64,000 nucleotides of DNA from Eublepharis macularius (taxonomy: Eukaryota > Chordata > Lepidosauria > Squamata > Eublepharidae), in contig NC_072794.1 in assembly GCF_028583425.1 (NCBI RefSeq), positions 30,439,232 through 30,503,231 on the forward strand, written 5' to 3'. Both the position numbers and the translations under genes were made by a program. Positions within the stretch are counted from its first letter, which is position 1; every line of letters begins with the position of its first letter. Positions 43,901 through 54,135 of this stretch are shown one piece after another. The notes beneath the pieces were generated by a model. That model saw nothing but the letters and a program-made list of their open reading frames with translations, did not search any database and had not been told where the DNA came from.

Positions 43901-46900
43901 GGAATCCAGGGGGCTAACAGACTCTACTTTTAGGAGAACAGCTAATTCCTACTGCCTGGGTGGGAGGAAAGGGTGCGCTCTAAAGAGATGATAGGAAAAA
44001 ATGCCCATTTAAACTACAGCTCATTGCACAAACCCTTATCAGTGTACCAGACATGAGAGTTCCAGTTCCGGTGAACCCTGTGGTATACCAGACACACATA
44101 ACAAAATGACAGCTTGTTTGTAAATCTAATTAGTCTGCATCTTGCCTCCTTTCTAGCCTCCAAGCAGAATCCCTAGGTGCTATCCTAAGCTCCCTTGTGT
44201 TGCCAGGATATTGGCAAACCTCCCTATTTATAGACCCCATTTGGAGCCTGGAGTAACAGTGCTGCTGAAGAAGCCAGGATTTATGATTTAATTCATAGGT
44301 ACAAATCACAATCCTTAACTTGTTAACAAGGCGAGGCACAACCCATGGTTTAGACTCCAGATTTACCTCCCATCAGCAAACCATGGCAGATTGAGCCACC
44401 TGCATTCTAAGGTCACAGCACACCAAACCTCATCCAAACCATGGTATACAAATGGCGGTTGATCATGACGTACAACTGCATCCTTTGCTTCAAGGCATAC
44501 TTGATAATGCTGCAGAGTTGTTTTTGTTCTCCAGACCTGACAGGTTCTTGTTTTGTTGAAATTTAGATCCAACTTTTCAACTGTAAGGTACTCCAAGTAG
44601 CTTGCAACATTTTAAAAAGACAGTACGAACTCCCTCAACCCAGGTATCATTCCATGAATGGCTTTAAAACAGCAGTTGCAGAGCAGTGCATATTCTAACC
44701 CCTTTACAGTTACTGCAGAGCAACCCAGTAGATAAAACCAAAACCTAATAATTATACTGCATGTTTAGAACTCAGCAGCTCTATTAATCCTTCCCACCTG
44801 TCCTCTGAGGGGCTCACAGATACGTACCTGGTGGTTCTTCCCTATTTTACCCCCCATAACGTCCCTTTGAAAGAGGTCAGGTTGAGAATGCAGGGTCCAA
44901 GGTCACCCAGTCTGTTTTGTGGCACCCGAACCTGGACCTCTCCCAGATCCTAAACCAATGTTCTAACCACTGCATCAGAGGGGCAGATATACTTGCCAAG
45001 TACACTGTTTGCCTTTCTGCAATCCTGGCCTAAGTTGCCGATTGTAAAAAGTCCATTATACTTTGAGCCTCTATGGAGAAATGCCAGCCAATAAAACCCT
45101 ACCCTTTGCTCTTTTGACTGTCACACTTTTGCATCAATGGATCACCTTGGAAATGGGTTTTAATGCTTAACCACAAGACTGTGGTGTTATACCTCAGCCA
45201 TAAAAGAAAGCAAATATTAAACCAGTTAGTACCGCAATTCAAAATGAACAAACAAGGCTGAACAATAGATTCAGATCAATATTTCCACATCTTCTTCAGG
45301 ACGGTTACACTTTTTCAAAGAGCTACGGCCTTTGTATGCACTGTGAAAAGCTTGTATTTTAAAGGTTTTCTTCCTGAGAAACTGGAGCTTGGAGACATTA
45401 CAAAAAAAACATTGTCATATATGTCTCCTCATCTTTAACTGAAAAGTGATTGTTTAACCTTTAATACCTCCTGTAAGCTGGTTGTTTGCTGGCAACTCAA
45501 CAGTTTTGAATCATAACTAAATCATAACTACGCTGGCTCCAATTAGAATCCTCACCCCTTGAAGAATGTTATAGCACTGCTAACCAAGCTCAAGCGCTGC
45601 TTTCTGGAACCTCCTTCATACACTATTCGTGCTTAAGGCACTATTTTTATTATGACCTCATTGCCAGATGCTCGTTATTACAATTAAGTAAAGGTACCAC
45701 AATATGTTCTGATCTATTTTGAACTTAAAGACAATGCTGATCACTTACAAATGTAGGCCGGGGAACTGATTGTGTAAAACTATCAAACTCCCTAGAATAT
45801 TTGTGGAAGCAGAGAATTTCAGTGGTTTCAACAAACATGCTGGATGACAGTATATTGTCATAACTTTAACCTGTTTTAATTGTGGTCCCAGGTGTCCATT
45901 CAATCCTGACCCAAGTACTTGGGTATTTCTCCTATAGTCCCTTACTCTAGGGCATATGGGACTATCATAAATAAAGTTCAGCTTTAAACCAACAAGATTT
46001 TTAAAAGAACATTGAAAAGGGTTATTAACCTAATCCAACTACTTACCAATGACACTGTCAATAACAAATTTTTAAGGCAGAAATAGAATTTACCTCAAGG
46101 TCACTAGCCAATCTGACCTGAGTGTCTGAAGAGGTGCCTTCAACTATAACTTGGCTTACTCTGATTGAGCCATCTGCTCTGCAGGAGCCTTTAGCACAAA
46201 ATATCTTCTCTGCTTCTAGCAGACAAAACTTGCACAGCTAGATTGGTAAAGTGCGAAAGAGTCTGCCTTAAGGCAGGGGGCAGACTTGGTGACTCAGGGG
46301 CATCTCCTAGTTCAACACTCCGAGCTACTCCAGAGAACAGCGCTGCTGGCTGCACGTTTTTGCGAGTTTCTTTTGGAACACTTGTGTCTCCAGTTTTATT
46401 AAAGAGTAAAAGAAAAAAGTCCAATTTATATAAGCTTGGCAATAACCTGTTTAAAAAGCACTTTGCTTGCAGGCAAGCTACTGTGGCAAGAGTCCCATTG
46501 TGAAAATTCAGAGAACCTGCTACACCTATTGTTACAATGGTATATCGATATAATACTATTCTAGTGCTGATTTTTAAAAAAATTAAAAGCCCCCATGGCG
46601 GGGACAGGAAATTGCTGCTGTGGGGATAGGTTCAGGGAAAATGGCTACCAGGTTGGCTGGAAAAGCTGCATTTTCCTACCTTCACTGCAGCCGTCCAGGC
46701 TTTACTTTGATCTTTCCCAAAACTTTGGCGCAAAGGAAGTTTGAAAAAGAGAAAAGCTAAGAAAACCCCTCAGGGTGCATGAATCCTGTGGAGAAAGGGC
46801 TGGGGCGGGGGAGGGAACCCACTTCCCCAAAGCACTGAACTCAGGCCACATAACCCATGCAAAAATGGCCTGTGACCTTTGGGTTTGGCTTGGAATGTGA

Positions 46901-49437
46901 GAAATTCCAACAGACCATCCACAGAGTTTCTGAAGAGACATTCTGGCAGAGGGCCTAACAGATAGAATGATAGCTTCAAGAGCACAAAGAGATGGAAACT
47001 GAAATTGGGGAAACAAATTGGGCAATCAAGATTATTCTGCCTATATTTTAGAACAAAGGACAGCGGATTCCTTTTAGCTTTCATTTCAATTTTTCTTTGA
47101 TGTACATATTTCCTCCTTTTTCTAATCAACAAGGGATTTTTTTTTCCAATTCACGATTCTGAGCATAGAGCAGGGGTCATTGGGAGAGGTGGGGAGGGGA
47201 GATAGATGTGAATTTCCTGCACTGTGCAGGGGCTGGACTAGATTACCCTTGGGGTCCCTTCCATCTCTTCGTTTCTATGTTTAAGACTAAGGTGCATGCA
47301 GTCATTCTTTTAAAGATGCACTTTTATTAACACTATAAGAGAACTAGCATGGTGTTAGTTACGAGTGTCAGACAAGGATCTGGGAGACACCAGTTTCCAT
47401 TCCCACTGTGCATGGAAACTTGTTGAGTGATCTTGTGCCAGTCATACACCCTCTGCCAAGCCTACCTCACAGTTGTTGTGAGGATAAACTTGGAGAAAGG
47501 GAGAATGTTATAAGCCTTTCTGACTCTCCATTAGGGGTATAAATGAAGAAAATACTTATCTGGGAATATCTAACTCAGCAGGGCTTTATTTCACCATAAA
47601 CGTGTTCAGGTATGGTTACATGTCCCTGGGTTATTTTCAGATTCCTTAACTTTCCCATCCACCAGAACACTTGACACTATTGTAGCAGTTACAATGCTAC
47701 ATTTTACTCATAATTATTCCTATTTGGGAAAAGGAGAATTGTTCCAAATTTGGATTTCATACTTACATTCTCTTTTGGTGTTGGATTCCCAAGTTCAGAC
47801 TACTTAACTATGTGCTTTTCTGAAGCAAATTTACCCAACTTAATACTAATGTAACCATTGACGCACAGAGCTATCCTAGCAGCTAGTGTGGGTAAGCTTC
47901 TAGAACTTTGAAGGTAGGCTTCAAAGTTCTACAGCATCGCACTATGCACCAGGTCAGACTGCAGTCATTTTTACATTTCCTTTCTATTTAAGCAAACCAA
48001 CCTCCTTCTATGATCAATCTGATCCTACAATTGTACCCGAGTTTTGAAGAAAAGTGTAACAGATTCAAGAGCACTGAAACCCCTATCTTTAACATGTTAA
48101 GAGATAACATACAAAGGTCCCTGCTGGATAAGCCAGTTTGGTGTAGTGGTTAAGAGTGCAGGACTCTAATCGGGAGAGCCGGGTTTGATTCCCCACTCCT
48201 CCACTTGAAGCCAGCTGGGTGACCTTGGGCTAGTCACAGTTCTCTGGAGCTCATCCACCTCACAGGGTGTTTGATAATGGCATACTTAGTAAACCACTCT
48301 GAGTGGGCATTAAGTTGTCCTGAAGGGCAGTATATAAATCGAATGTTGTTGTTGTTTTTGTTATGAGACCAAGGACCCAGCTTCATATACCCAGTTTATT
48401 TATTTGCTTCATTTATACCCCACCTTTCTCCCCAATGGGCACTCAAAGCAGCTTGCATCATTCTCCTCTCCATATTATCCTCACAACAGCCCTGTGAGGT
48501 AGGTTACTGTAAGAGTGTGTGACTGGCCCATAGTGACCCAGCAAGCTTTCTATGGCAGAGCAAGGATTCAAATCTGGGTCTCCCGGATCCTAGACCTGTG
48601 CTCTAACCACTACACAAAACTGGCTACCATTATGAGCCAGACCTATAATTCTGGGAAGGCCACAAGTTATTCAAACTCATTCTTTCCCCACCCTTCTTCC
48701 AAAAAGCTCACAGGAGCATATACGGTTCTTCTATCATCCATTTTAGTCTCACAACAATCCTACGGGTAGGGTGAGGCAGAAGAGCATATCACCAGGGTCA
48801 TCAGGTAAGCCTCACAGCTGAGAAACAACTCAAAGCCTCCCTAGCCCACTACAGTGGCTCCCAAGCAGAAGAAGGGCACCCCTGCTGCTTGCAAGTATAC
48901 AGATGTATAGGCCACCTCTGTTAAGAAGCACACCTCCTCCCAAGATTCGCCTAACCCTTTAAAGCCACTTAACCCAGTGGCCATCCCTATACCACATACA
49001 ATGGCACAAACGCCTTATTTTGCCTGTCCCAAACCTACAACCCAAGAACTCCCAGTCCCAAGTTCTTCTGGAGACGTTCCTCCAGCTACTTTCCCATGCT
49101 ACGAGCCATTTTTACAAGCCACCATCATACACTTCTTTAAGTCTGGGGGCGGTAGGGAGTGGGAGATTCAGTGAGCAAGAGGAGGCTCCAAATACGTGGA
49201 CCTTCCCTCGTAAGGAAAGGGCTCCGAACCTCTGGACGTTTTGCTCGCCCCTTTTCTTTAGCGGAGTCCGCCCGCCCACCCAAGAAGCAAGGCATTTCCC
49301 AAGTTGCTGGCGGTGGGGAAGGCCCTCCTTGTTCCTGCTACTCACGAGTTTCCTAGGAACTCGTGGAAGCGGATCCGGCCGTGGGTGGTGTCCGCCTCGA
49401 AGTTGGGCGCTTCGTCCCCCAGCAGCAGGCCCGGCAT
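34855..49437 (-). CDS. PRDX6: PRDX6, peroxiredoxin 6 (complete, five coding exons)
   Basis: The coding exons are 49346-49437, 42044-42200, 37085-37231, 35733-35879 and 34855-34986. They join in phase to 224 residues, the usual length. PRDX6 is a 1-Cys peroxiredoxin that reduces peroxides, including phospholipid hydroperoxides, and also has acidic phospholipase A2 and acyltransferase activity. The peroxidatic cysteine is C46 in PVCTTE, with H38 and R131 as partners. The lipase triad is H25, S31 and D139. Numbering is one lower than in human because one glycine near the start is absent. The lipase motif reads GNSWG where human has GDSWG. Human C91 is replaced by K, and a cysteine appears in the C-terminal SGICTKEL. 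All introns are GT-AG. It is head-to-head with TADA1. Confidence 0.97.
35641..35700. repeat. Foldback repeat (CCTAAGCAGAGTTAC family)
   Basis: TATCCTAAGCAGAGTTACACC and GTGCAACCCTGCTTAGGA are complementary arms with a short centre. It lies in PRDX6 intron 4. Confidence 0.55.
35733..35879 (-). CDS. PRDX6: PRDX6 coding exon 4
   Basis: It has 49 codons in phase 0 with [13 protein letters not shown] and [13 protein letters not shown], almost identical to human. D139 of the lipase triad is here, and a threonine in ATPVDWK corresponds to the human phosphorylation site T177. Confidence 0.96.
35880..37084 (-). other. PRDX6 intron 3
   Basis: Intron of 1.2 kb with a shortened SINE at 36508-36579 and a GA run at about 36829-36843. 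Nothing else was recognised. Confidence 0.55.
36508..36579 (-). repeat. Internally deleted tRNA-derived SINE
   Basis: Read on the minus strand, CCAGTTTGGTGTAGTGGTTA with GACTCTAATCTGGAGA is joined straight to TATAAATCGAATGTTATTAT. These are the head and the tail of the SINE that is complete at 48130-48362; the middle of about 150 bases is missing. Confidence 0.7.
37085..37231 (-). CDS. PRDX6: PRDX6 coding exon 3
   Basis: It has 49 codons in phase 0 from [19 protein letters not shown] to GMPLTARV. R131 near the end is the active-site arginine. The human cysteine 91 position is lysine. Confidence 0.96.
38760..38935 (+). repeat. 3' end of a retroposon
   Basis: The sequence TTAATCTGCTCTGAGCCCAC followed by GGGAGAGTGGACTATAAATA and AAATAAATAAA is the conserved end of a reptile non-LTR or SINE family. 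The upstream part is diverged. Confidence 0.5.
40511..40636. repeat. Two-copy 63-bp tandem duplication
   Basis: TTCCCAGGAATTGTGTTTGC begins at 40511 and TTCCAAGGAATTGTGTTTGC at 40574. Both run through TCTCTGGACAAAGC and CTTTGTCTG. The two units differ at a few positions. The period is a multiple of three, so one frame stays open, but there is no sign that it is coding. Confidence 0.75.
42044..42200 (-). CDS. PRDX6: PRDX6 coding exon 2
   Basis: It starts after CTTTTAG, completes the split serine codon S31, and encodes [19 protein letters not shown] with the catalytic C46 and H38. It ends [13 protein letters not shown] before GTATTA. Confidence 0.97.
42267..42470 (+). repeat. tRNA-derived SINE, old copy
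   Basis: GAGAGCCAGTGTATGTG, ACTGGTTAGCGATGGAATCAG, CAGGGCTGTTGAGGA and AGCTTCTTGGAGGAAGAACA appear in family order. The copy is well diverged. Confidence 0.55.
44788..44992 (-). repeat. tRNA-derived SINE, old copy in reverse
   Basis: On the minus strand, GGTTAGAACATTGGTTTAGG, GGTTCGGGTGCC and GGTGACCTTGGACC match the head and body of the SINE family. The tail is degraded. Confidence 0.45.
47205..47285 (+). repeat. CR1 LINE 3' end
   Basis: GGCTGGACTAGATTACCC, GGGGTCCCTTCCATCTCTTC and TTCTATGTT match the conserved CR1 terminus (GGACTAGATGA, GGTCCCTTCCAAC, ATTCTATG). Only about 80 bases remain. Confidence 0.7.
47339..47555 (+). repeat. tRNA-derived SINE, old copy
   Basis: AGCATGGTGTTAGTTACGAG with GACAAGGATCTGGGAGAC forms the tRNA-like head. 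CCTACCTCACAGTTGTTGTG and TAGGGGTATAAATGAAG form the body and tail. Confidence 0.65.
48130..48362 (+). repeat. tRNA-derived SINE, nearly complete
   Basis: The head AGCCAGTTTGGTGTAGTGG is followed by box B GGTTTGATTCCCC. The body has GCTGGGTGACCTTGGGCTAG and CACCTCACAGGGTG, and the end is TATATAAATCGAATGTTGTT with GTT repeats. The head and end are shared with the shortened copy at 36508. It resembles the Sauria/Squam1 type of squamate SINE. Confidence 0.8.
48394..48628 (-). repeat. tRNA-derived SINE, nearly complete, reverse
   Basis: On the minus strand it runs from GGTAGCCAGTTTTGTGTAGT through GGATCCGGGAGACCC and CCTACCTCACAGGGCTGTTG to GGTGGGGTATAAATGAAGCA and AAATAAATAAA. It sits directly after the plus-strand copy at 48130, giving an inverted pair of related SINEs. 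Confidence 0.8.
49346..49437 (-). CDS. PRDX6: PRDX6 coding exon 1
   Basis: The start codon is at 49437-49435. It encodes [20 protein letters not shown] and on to FLGN with two bases of the serine codon, ending before GTGAGT. H25 and the start of the GNSWG motif lie here. One glycine of human MPGGLLLGD is absent. Confidence 0.96.
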
Positions 49438-49484
49438 GATAGCAGCGCACCCAGCACCAGCAAGAATGAAGACCGAAAGCGAGT

Positions 49485-49545
49485 TCTTGCACAGCCCAGG
49501 CGAGGGGGCGCGGCTTTATATCGGAGGGGGCGGGGCTTCCGGAAA
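49485..49545 (-). promoter_or_regulatory. PRDX6: PRDX6 promoter
   Basis: On the minus strand a TATA box (TATAAAG, 49520-49514) lies about 75 bases upstream of the ATG. A GC box (complement of GGGGGCGGGG, 49526-49535) and an ETS-type TTCCGGAA (49537-49544) lie just behind it. Transcription should start near 49485, giving a 5' UTR of about 50 bases. A (CTG)6 run lies at 49559-49576. Confidence 0.7.
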
Positions 49546-49862
49546 CGTCTGCTTTCCCTGCTGCTGCTGCTGCTGCAATCCTGAGCGCCAGCTTTAGTCG
49601 GAAGTAAGTCCCCTGATAATGTAACCGTGCAGTCCTAAACGGCTTTAACATGTTCAGAGTCAATGGAGCCGTTCTGTTTGGAATCTCTCTGTACGATCCA
49701 GAGAAGCGCGCATAAGATTGCATGCTTTAAAAACAAAACAAAATAGAGGCGAGAGGATGCTACACAGCTCCACGTTCACCTCCGAAAGTAAGCCGCAGTG
49801 GAATGCACACGCTTAGGATCACACCGTAATCAAACGACTAGTTGAGTATCGTAGGGAAGGGT

Positions 49863-50012
49863 GAGTGATTCCGCACACGTTGGATAATGCACTTTCAATG
49901 CACTTTATCAATAGTTTGAGGTGGGTTTTTTGTTCCACGCACAAAAAAATCTGTTCCAAATGATCTATAAAGAGGATTGGAAGTGCATTATCCAACGTGT
50001 GCGAAATCACTC
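49863..50012 (+). mobile_element. MITE copy 1 of an inverted pair
   Basis: The 150-bp element begins GAGTGATTCCGCACACGTTG and ends CGTGTGCGAAATCACTC, with terminal inverted repeats of about 32 bases. No target duplication was found, so the superfamily is open. It lies 0.35 kb upstream of the PRDX6 promoter. Confidence 0.75.
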
Positions 50013-50123
50013 GGTGTCTAATTGAAAGCCCGATTCTATTGTGTGTATTTACTGGGAAATGAAGCGCCTTGATTTCAGGGCTGGAGCGTATAAAAAATTC
50101 AAAGCAGGCCTATTTCAGCAATT

Positions 50124-50272
50124 TGTTATTCCACACACATTGGATATTCCACTTCCAATCCTCTTTATAGATCATTTGGAATGGATTTGTTTGTGTGCGG
50201 AACAAAAAATCCACCTCAAACGATTGATAAAATACATTGAAAGTGCATTATCCAACGTGTGCGGAATCATTG
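50124..50272 (-). mobile_element. MITE copy 2 of an inverted pair
   Basis: Its complement follows copy 1 along the full length (GATTCCGCACACGTTGGATA, ATCAATCGTTTGAGGTGG, GATCTATAAAGAGGATTGG). The two copies face opposite ways with 111 bases between them, so the locus can form a long hairpin. Confidence 0.75.
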
Positions 50273-53200
50273 AATGACTCCATTGAAGCAGAAAGAATTA
50301 TATCGAACGGCCATTGGAACGCATAGGGCTATCTGTAGCTATTAGACCCGAATGGGTAATGCACAGTTATAAACAAAGCTTTACAAACAGGTAAAAGTTA
50401 ACACATGCCTCTTGTGCTGCCTTCTCCAATAACACTGCAGGGAGGGGCATGTGCCGCTTATGTGGCACATAGACCAACAATGGAGATACAGCACACAATT
50501 CCTTTTCTGAATAATGATTTGGGGTTGAGAGCATAGAAAATATGATATCCTAGCACTGGAGTGCAAGCTTGTGAGCCAGCAGCTCCAGCCACCTGCATCT
50601 TACAACAATGCAAAAACACAATGTAAACAAACCAACAACCCAAACCAACTACAACAACCTACATCTCAGCCAGTCATGGGGTGCAATGATTGTCTCCACC
50701 GAAGCCACCAGCTAGAGAGTCAAAGTTCCAAGAGCCCTTCAACTTATGTCTCTGGTCACACTTAAACCTTTTATCTACATTCACTGGCTGCTGGCTTTCC
50801 TCCTCCATGTCCAGCATGAGATTTTGGTCAGGTGCTCTGTTGTTGTCTGGAATAGTGGAATAGGTGCAATTGTGAAATTGATAGGTGCAATAGTGGACAG
50901 TCTTCAGCTCAGATCTGCTGGTGAAGAACTGTTTGCATCTTGGGGAGGAAGAGCAGCTGACTACCTGTGGCTTTGACCTCTTCTATGCAGATGGCACACA
51001 GGGTGCCTTGCACATGACACTTGGTCTGCCAGGAGCACTTTTGCATCAAGTTGTGCTTGCTGCTATAGCTAAAAGTAAATTAGGACCTACTTTAGTAAAC
51101 TACTGGTATTTCTTAAAGTACTGGATCAGATGAGCTTGTCAAGCCCACTCCGTTTGTGAGTCTTGGGTCAAGTGTCCATTCCTCCACCAGCATATTCTAT
51201 CTTCCTGCACCCTCTCAAATGATGATCAGGCTCCAGAGAGAGAGCAGAACTTCTGGTTTAATGATGTGTATGATTCTTGACACCAGAGTCCAGGCTTATA
51301 GCCACTCTGCAGCCAAGAGACCTGCTTACCAATGATAGCGTCCACTTGCCTCCATTAAGGCTCTAGGTCATGAAGGTCCTGTTGTTGCTGAAGCTGCCAA
51401 TGTAACACAGTAGCAACAGGGAATCCAGATGGTGGATTTATCTGAATTTCCCCTTCTCTGCTCCCTGCGGTGGCCATCCCCTCCCTTTGACTACTGGAAG
51501 CCTTTTTCAAGGATTTTTTTAAACTCGTTACTAACATAGAAATAAATCATTATATTAGTATGTGGATATGATAATTACCAAGGGGAGTGCACTCACAAAG
51601 CCCCCTGTAAAATACTAGAGAAGACTTTGTGAACCCACAAGAAAAAGCCCAAATCTATAACAGCAAAATGTAACAACAGTCCAATGATATTTTAGACTTC
51701 AGAATTTATTCTAGTACCAATTTTTTTATGAGTTAGAACCAGAGTGAATCAGAGATCTGAAAAGGGGAGCTCATTAACATTTATTCTAGAATAAATTCTG
51801 TCTCTAGGGTACCACTGGAATCTTGTTTTGTTTTACAGCAACAGTTGCCAATTAGCCTGGAGAAAAATGGTCTACAATAGAGGCCTAATGTGTAGGCAAT
51901 GTGTTAACACTTCTCGTGGCATAGAGGTAAATAGCATCACCTGGTAAATAACATCCCATTAAGCCTCTATTAAGAGAACAGGACATTTTTGCCTCCTGGC
52001 TTGTTGGCAACTGCTTGAAGCGATGAAAAAGACTCGCATTATTAGCTTGATGGACTAACAGCTCTGTAATTCAAGGTTCAAACAGCATGTTAATCAAAGC
52101 TCACCTGATCCACATGCAACGGAAAGGTGGAGATCAGAACTCTGTGGAAGCAGAACAGAGGCAGCAGTGTAACCAAAGCTTGAATTTGGCTTCCAAAAAA
52201 CCAAAGTAGCTTCACACTCAAACAATACTTATTGGTCTCCCAACAGGCCTTCTCTGAAGCCATGTCTGGCCACCAGGTTTTCTATCAGACCACTCTGGAA
52301 GCTGGGATTGGGGCCTCAGGCCTCTCTCTTGACAAAGTAGCCTGTGGAGAAAATAAACCAATTCCTGAGTCCTAGATCACAAAGGAGCATGAGTATTTCA
52401 TGGTTCTGTTAAACTTTTCGCAACTGACCATCACCTGGAGAAACCTTTTCCTGGGTCCTGTCCAGAAGTATAGTTCTAAAATTGTTGTTTATTGCTCTAG
52501 AGGCTGCTGTGTTTAAAAAGAAGATACCAAATGGTGATTGAAATGTATTGGTTTCTTTCAGATGGTCACTGGAACATGGGACCCTCCTTTAATTAAAGCA
52601 GAAAGAATGTGTGTGTGTGTAAGTGTGGGCACATAAACTTGGGGCTGAATTTATTGTCTGTAACTGGTGGGAAGAAAGCCTTTGTTTAAACAAGCAACAT
52701 GAGCAAGCCTCAACATAAAAGACCCAGAACTAATGAAAAGGATCCTGAGAGTAGGTGAGACTGTTATGTGCCAAAGTATCAAGGCCTGCAAAAGTGCTTT
52801 TCTTCGAGCCAGCAGTTTTAGCTGGTAGACTTGCTACTACAGTAAATGTTGCTATTCTTATCAGTGTGGGAACCGGTTTCAGGAGGCCTCTTCAGATGCC
52901 TCAGTAAAATTATTCCTTTGTATTCTTTCTGCATCACACAAAAAAGAGAGGATGTTTGGCATTATCTGTAAAAGCTGTGTTCACATTTGACATGGCAGTT
53001 CTCCTCACTGAGGACTCCTGCTGCAGCAGTCTGATTGTAATAAACTTAGTCTCTTTCCAAAAGTATCTTGCTGAAGTTTTTCCTTAACACTAATAAAACT
53101 GTTGAAGTAGCCTAAGCTAGTGTCCAACAGCACATCTTGTGGATTAATTGGTCTTTTGATTGGATGACTAAACTGTTGAAATTTCATGTAAGTTTTTGGT

Positions 53201-53553
53201 GCTTCGAAATGTGATTTCTCATAACCATGTTACGATAAACTGGATATTTGGCATGTCTTTTGTTTTCCCAATCCTGCCTTTCTGTTGTTTGTAGCTTTGG
53301 GCATAAATATATTTGCCAGAAGAATCTAACACTTCAGGCACCTGAAATCTGACAGACGAAAACTTAAAATGGAGTAATTTTAAGGTGCTGCTGGACCTTG
53401 TGGCAACGAGTTCCATAAATTAATAACATGCTATGTGAAGAAGTGCTTTATTTCTCCCAAGAGAGTCTCTTTACTGCCCCCTCCCCCCGTATTGGAGAGC
53501 TACTTTCTCCATCAGCTCTTCCAGCCCCTTCTTTCATCTGCCTTTACTGTCCT
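50273..53553. other. Intergenic DNA between PRDX6 and TADA1
   Basis: No exon or clear repeat was recognised. A short GT run lies at about 52606-52621. Open frames of 60-76 codons near 50750-51130 overlap each other but have no recognisable similarity. Confidence 0.45.
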
Positions 53554-53680
53554 AAACAAATTACATAAGAGTAGAATACTACACGTGAAGGGAACAACTA
53601 GTTATCAAACATGACTTTTCAATGTTTGATAACTAGTTGTTCCTTTCACATGTAGTATTCTACTCTTATGAAATTTGTTT
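53554..53680. mobile_element. Palindromic foldback element near the TADA1 promoter
   Basis: Two arms of 59 bases (53554-53612 and 53622-53680) are complementary with three mismatches around a nine-base centre. The outer ends read AAACAAATT and AATTTGTTT. The target duplication is unclear. It ends 236 bases before the TADA1 ATG. Confidence 0.8.
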
Positions 53681-53749
53681 GTGAGTGAAGGAGCCTCGGT
53701 TTGTTATATTGCCTCTACTGTGGCAGCATCCTTCAACTCATCGTGTGGA

Positions 53750-54135
53750 AAAGGAGGAGGGGGCGTGCCGTCACATGGTCAGCCTTTCTTCCTCTGTATT
53801 CCTATACGGCTGGGAGCCGTGAAACAAACAAAAGCTGGAAAGATTTGCTGTTGTGAGGCTCACAGTGTTGGCCGAAAAAGTGGCGCGGGCGGGCAGTTCT
53901 GGGAGCCGCCTTCGCCATGGCGACTTACGTGAGCGAGCTGGAGGTGGCTAAGAAGAACTTAAGCGAGGCGCTGGGCGAGAATGTGAAGCAGTGAGTGATG
54001 ACCCGGCCCCATCTGTCGGACTGGGAAAGGGGGAAGAGAGAAAAGGATGTCGAGGCCTTTGGAGCCTCGGTCTCGATTTTTGTCCTGTCCCGGGACGCTA
54101 CTTTCGAGGCCTACCGCGTGCCTCCGCCTCATGCT
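53750..54135 (+). promoter_or_regulatory. TADA1: TADA1 CpG-rich promoter
   Basis: The CpG-rich block has no TATA box and surrounds the first exon. A GC-rich string GGCGCGGGCGGGCAG lies just upstream of the ATG. This is typical of a broadly expressed gene. Confidence 0.5.
53917..53990 (+). CDS. TADA1: TADA1 coding exon 1
   Basis: The start ATG follows GCCTTCGCC, a fair Kozak context. It encodes 24 codons plus two bases and ends before GTGAGT. The reading matches the human N-terminus with F4 to Y and A9/10 differences. Confidence 0.94.

Larger units (their letters stand above)
42201..49345 (-). other. PRDX6 intron 1
   Basis: Intron of 7.1 kb holding at least five SINE copies, listed separately, and a CR1 end at about 47205-47285. 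The stretch 46550-47130 is unlike its surroundings and has two open frames of 107-120 codons on the minus strand without recognisable homology. No exon was found. Confidence 0.5.

Noticed and set aside
46702-47132. Two overlapping open frames of 107 and 120 codons, minus strand
   Set aside because: They overlap in different frames and neither resembles a known protein; they lie inside PRDX6 intron 1 without splice support.
48130-48205. tRNA gene
   Set aside because: Box A and box B are present, but the sequence does not pair into a cloverleaf and continues into a SINE body and tail.
49112-49723. 203-codon open frame on the minus strand over PRDX6 exon 1
   Set aside because: It is in a different frame from PRDX6 and spans promoter, exon and intron; GC-rich composition explains it.
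53554-53680. MicroRNA precursor
   Set aside because: The arms are longer and more perfect than a normal precursor and the borders look like a transposon; small-RNA data would be needed.
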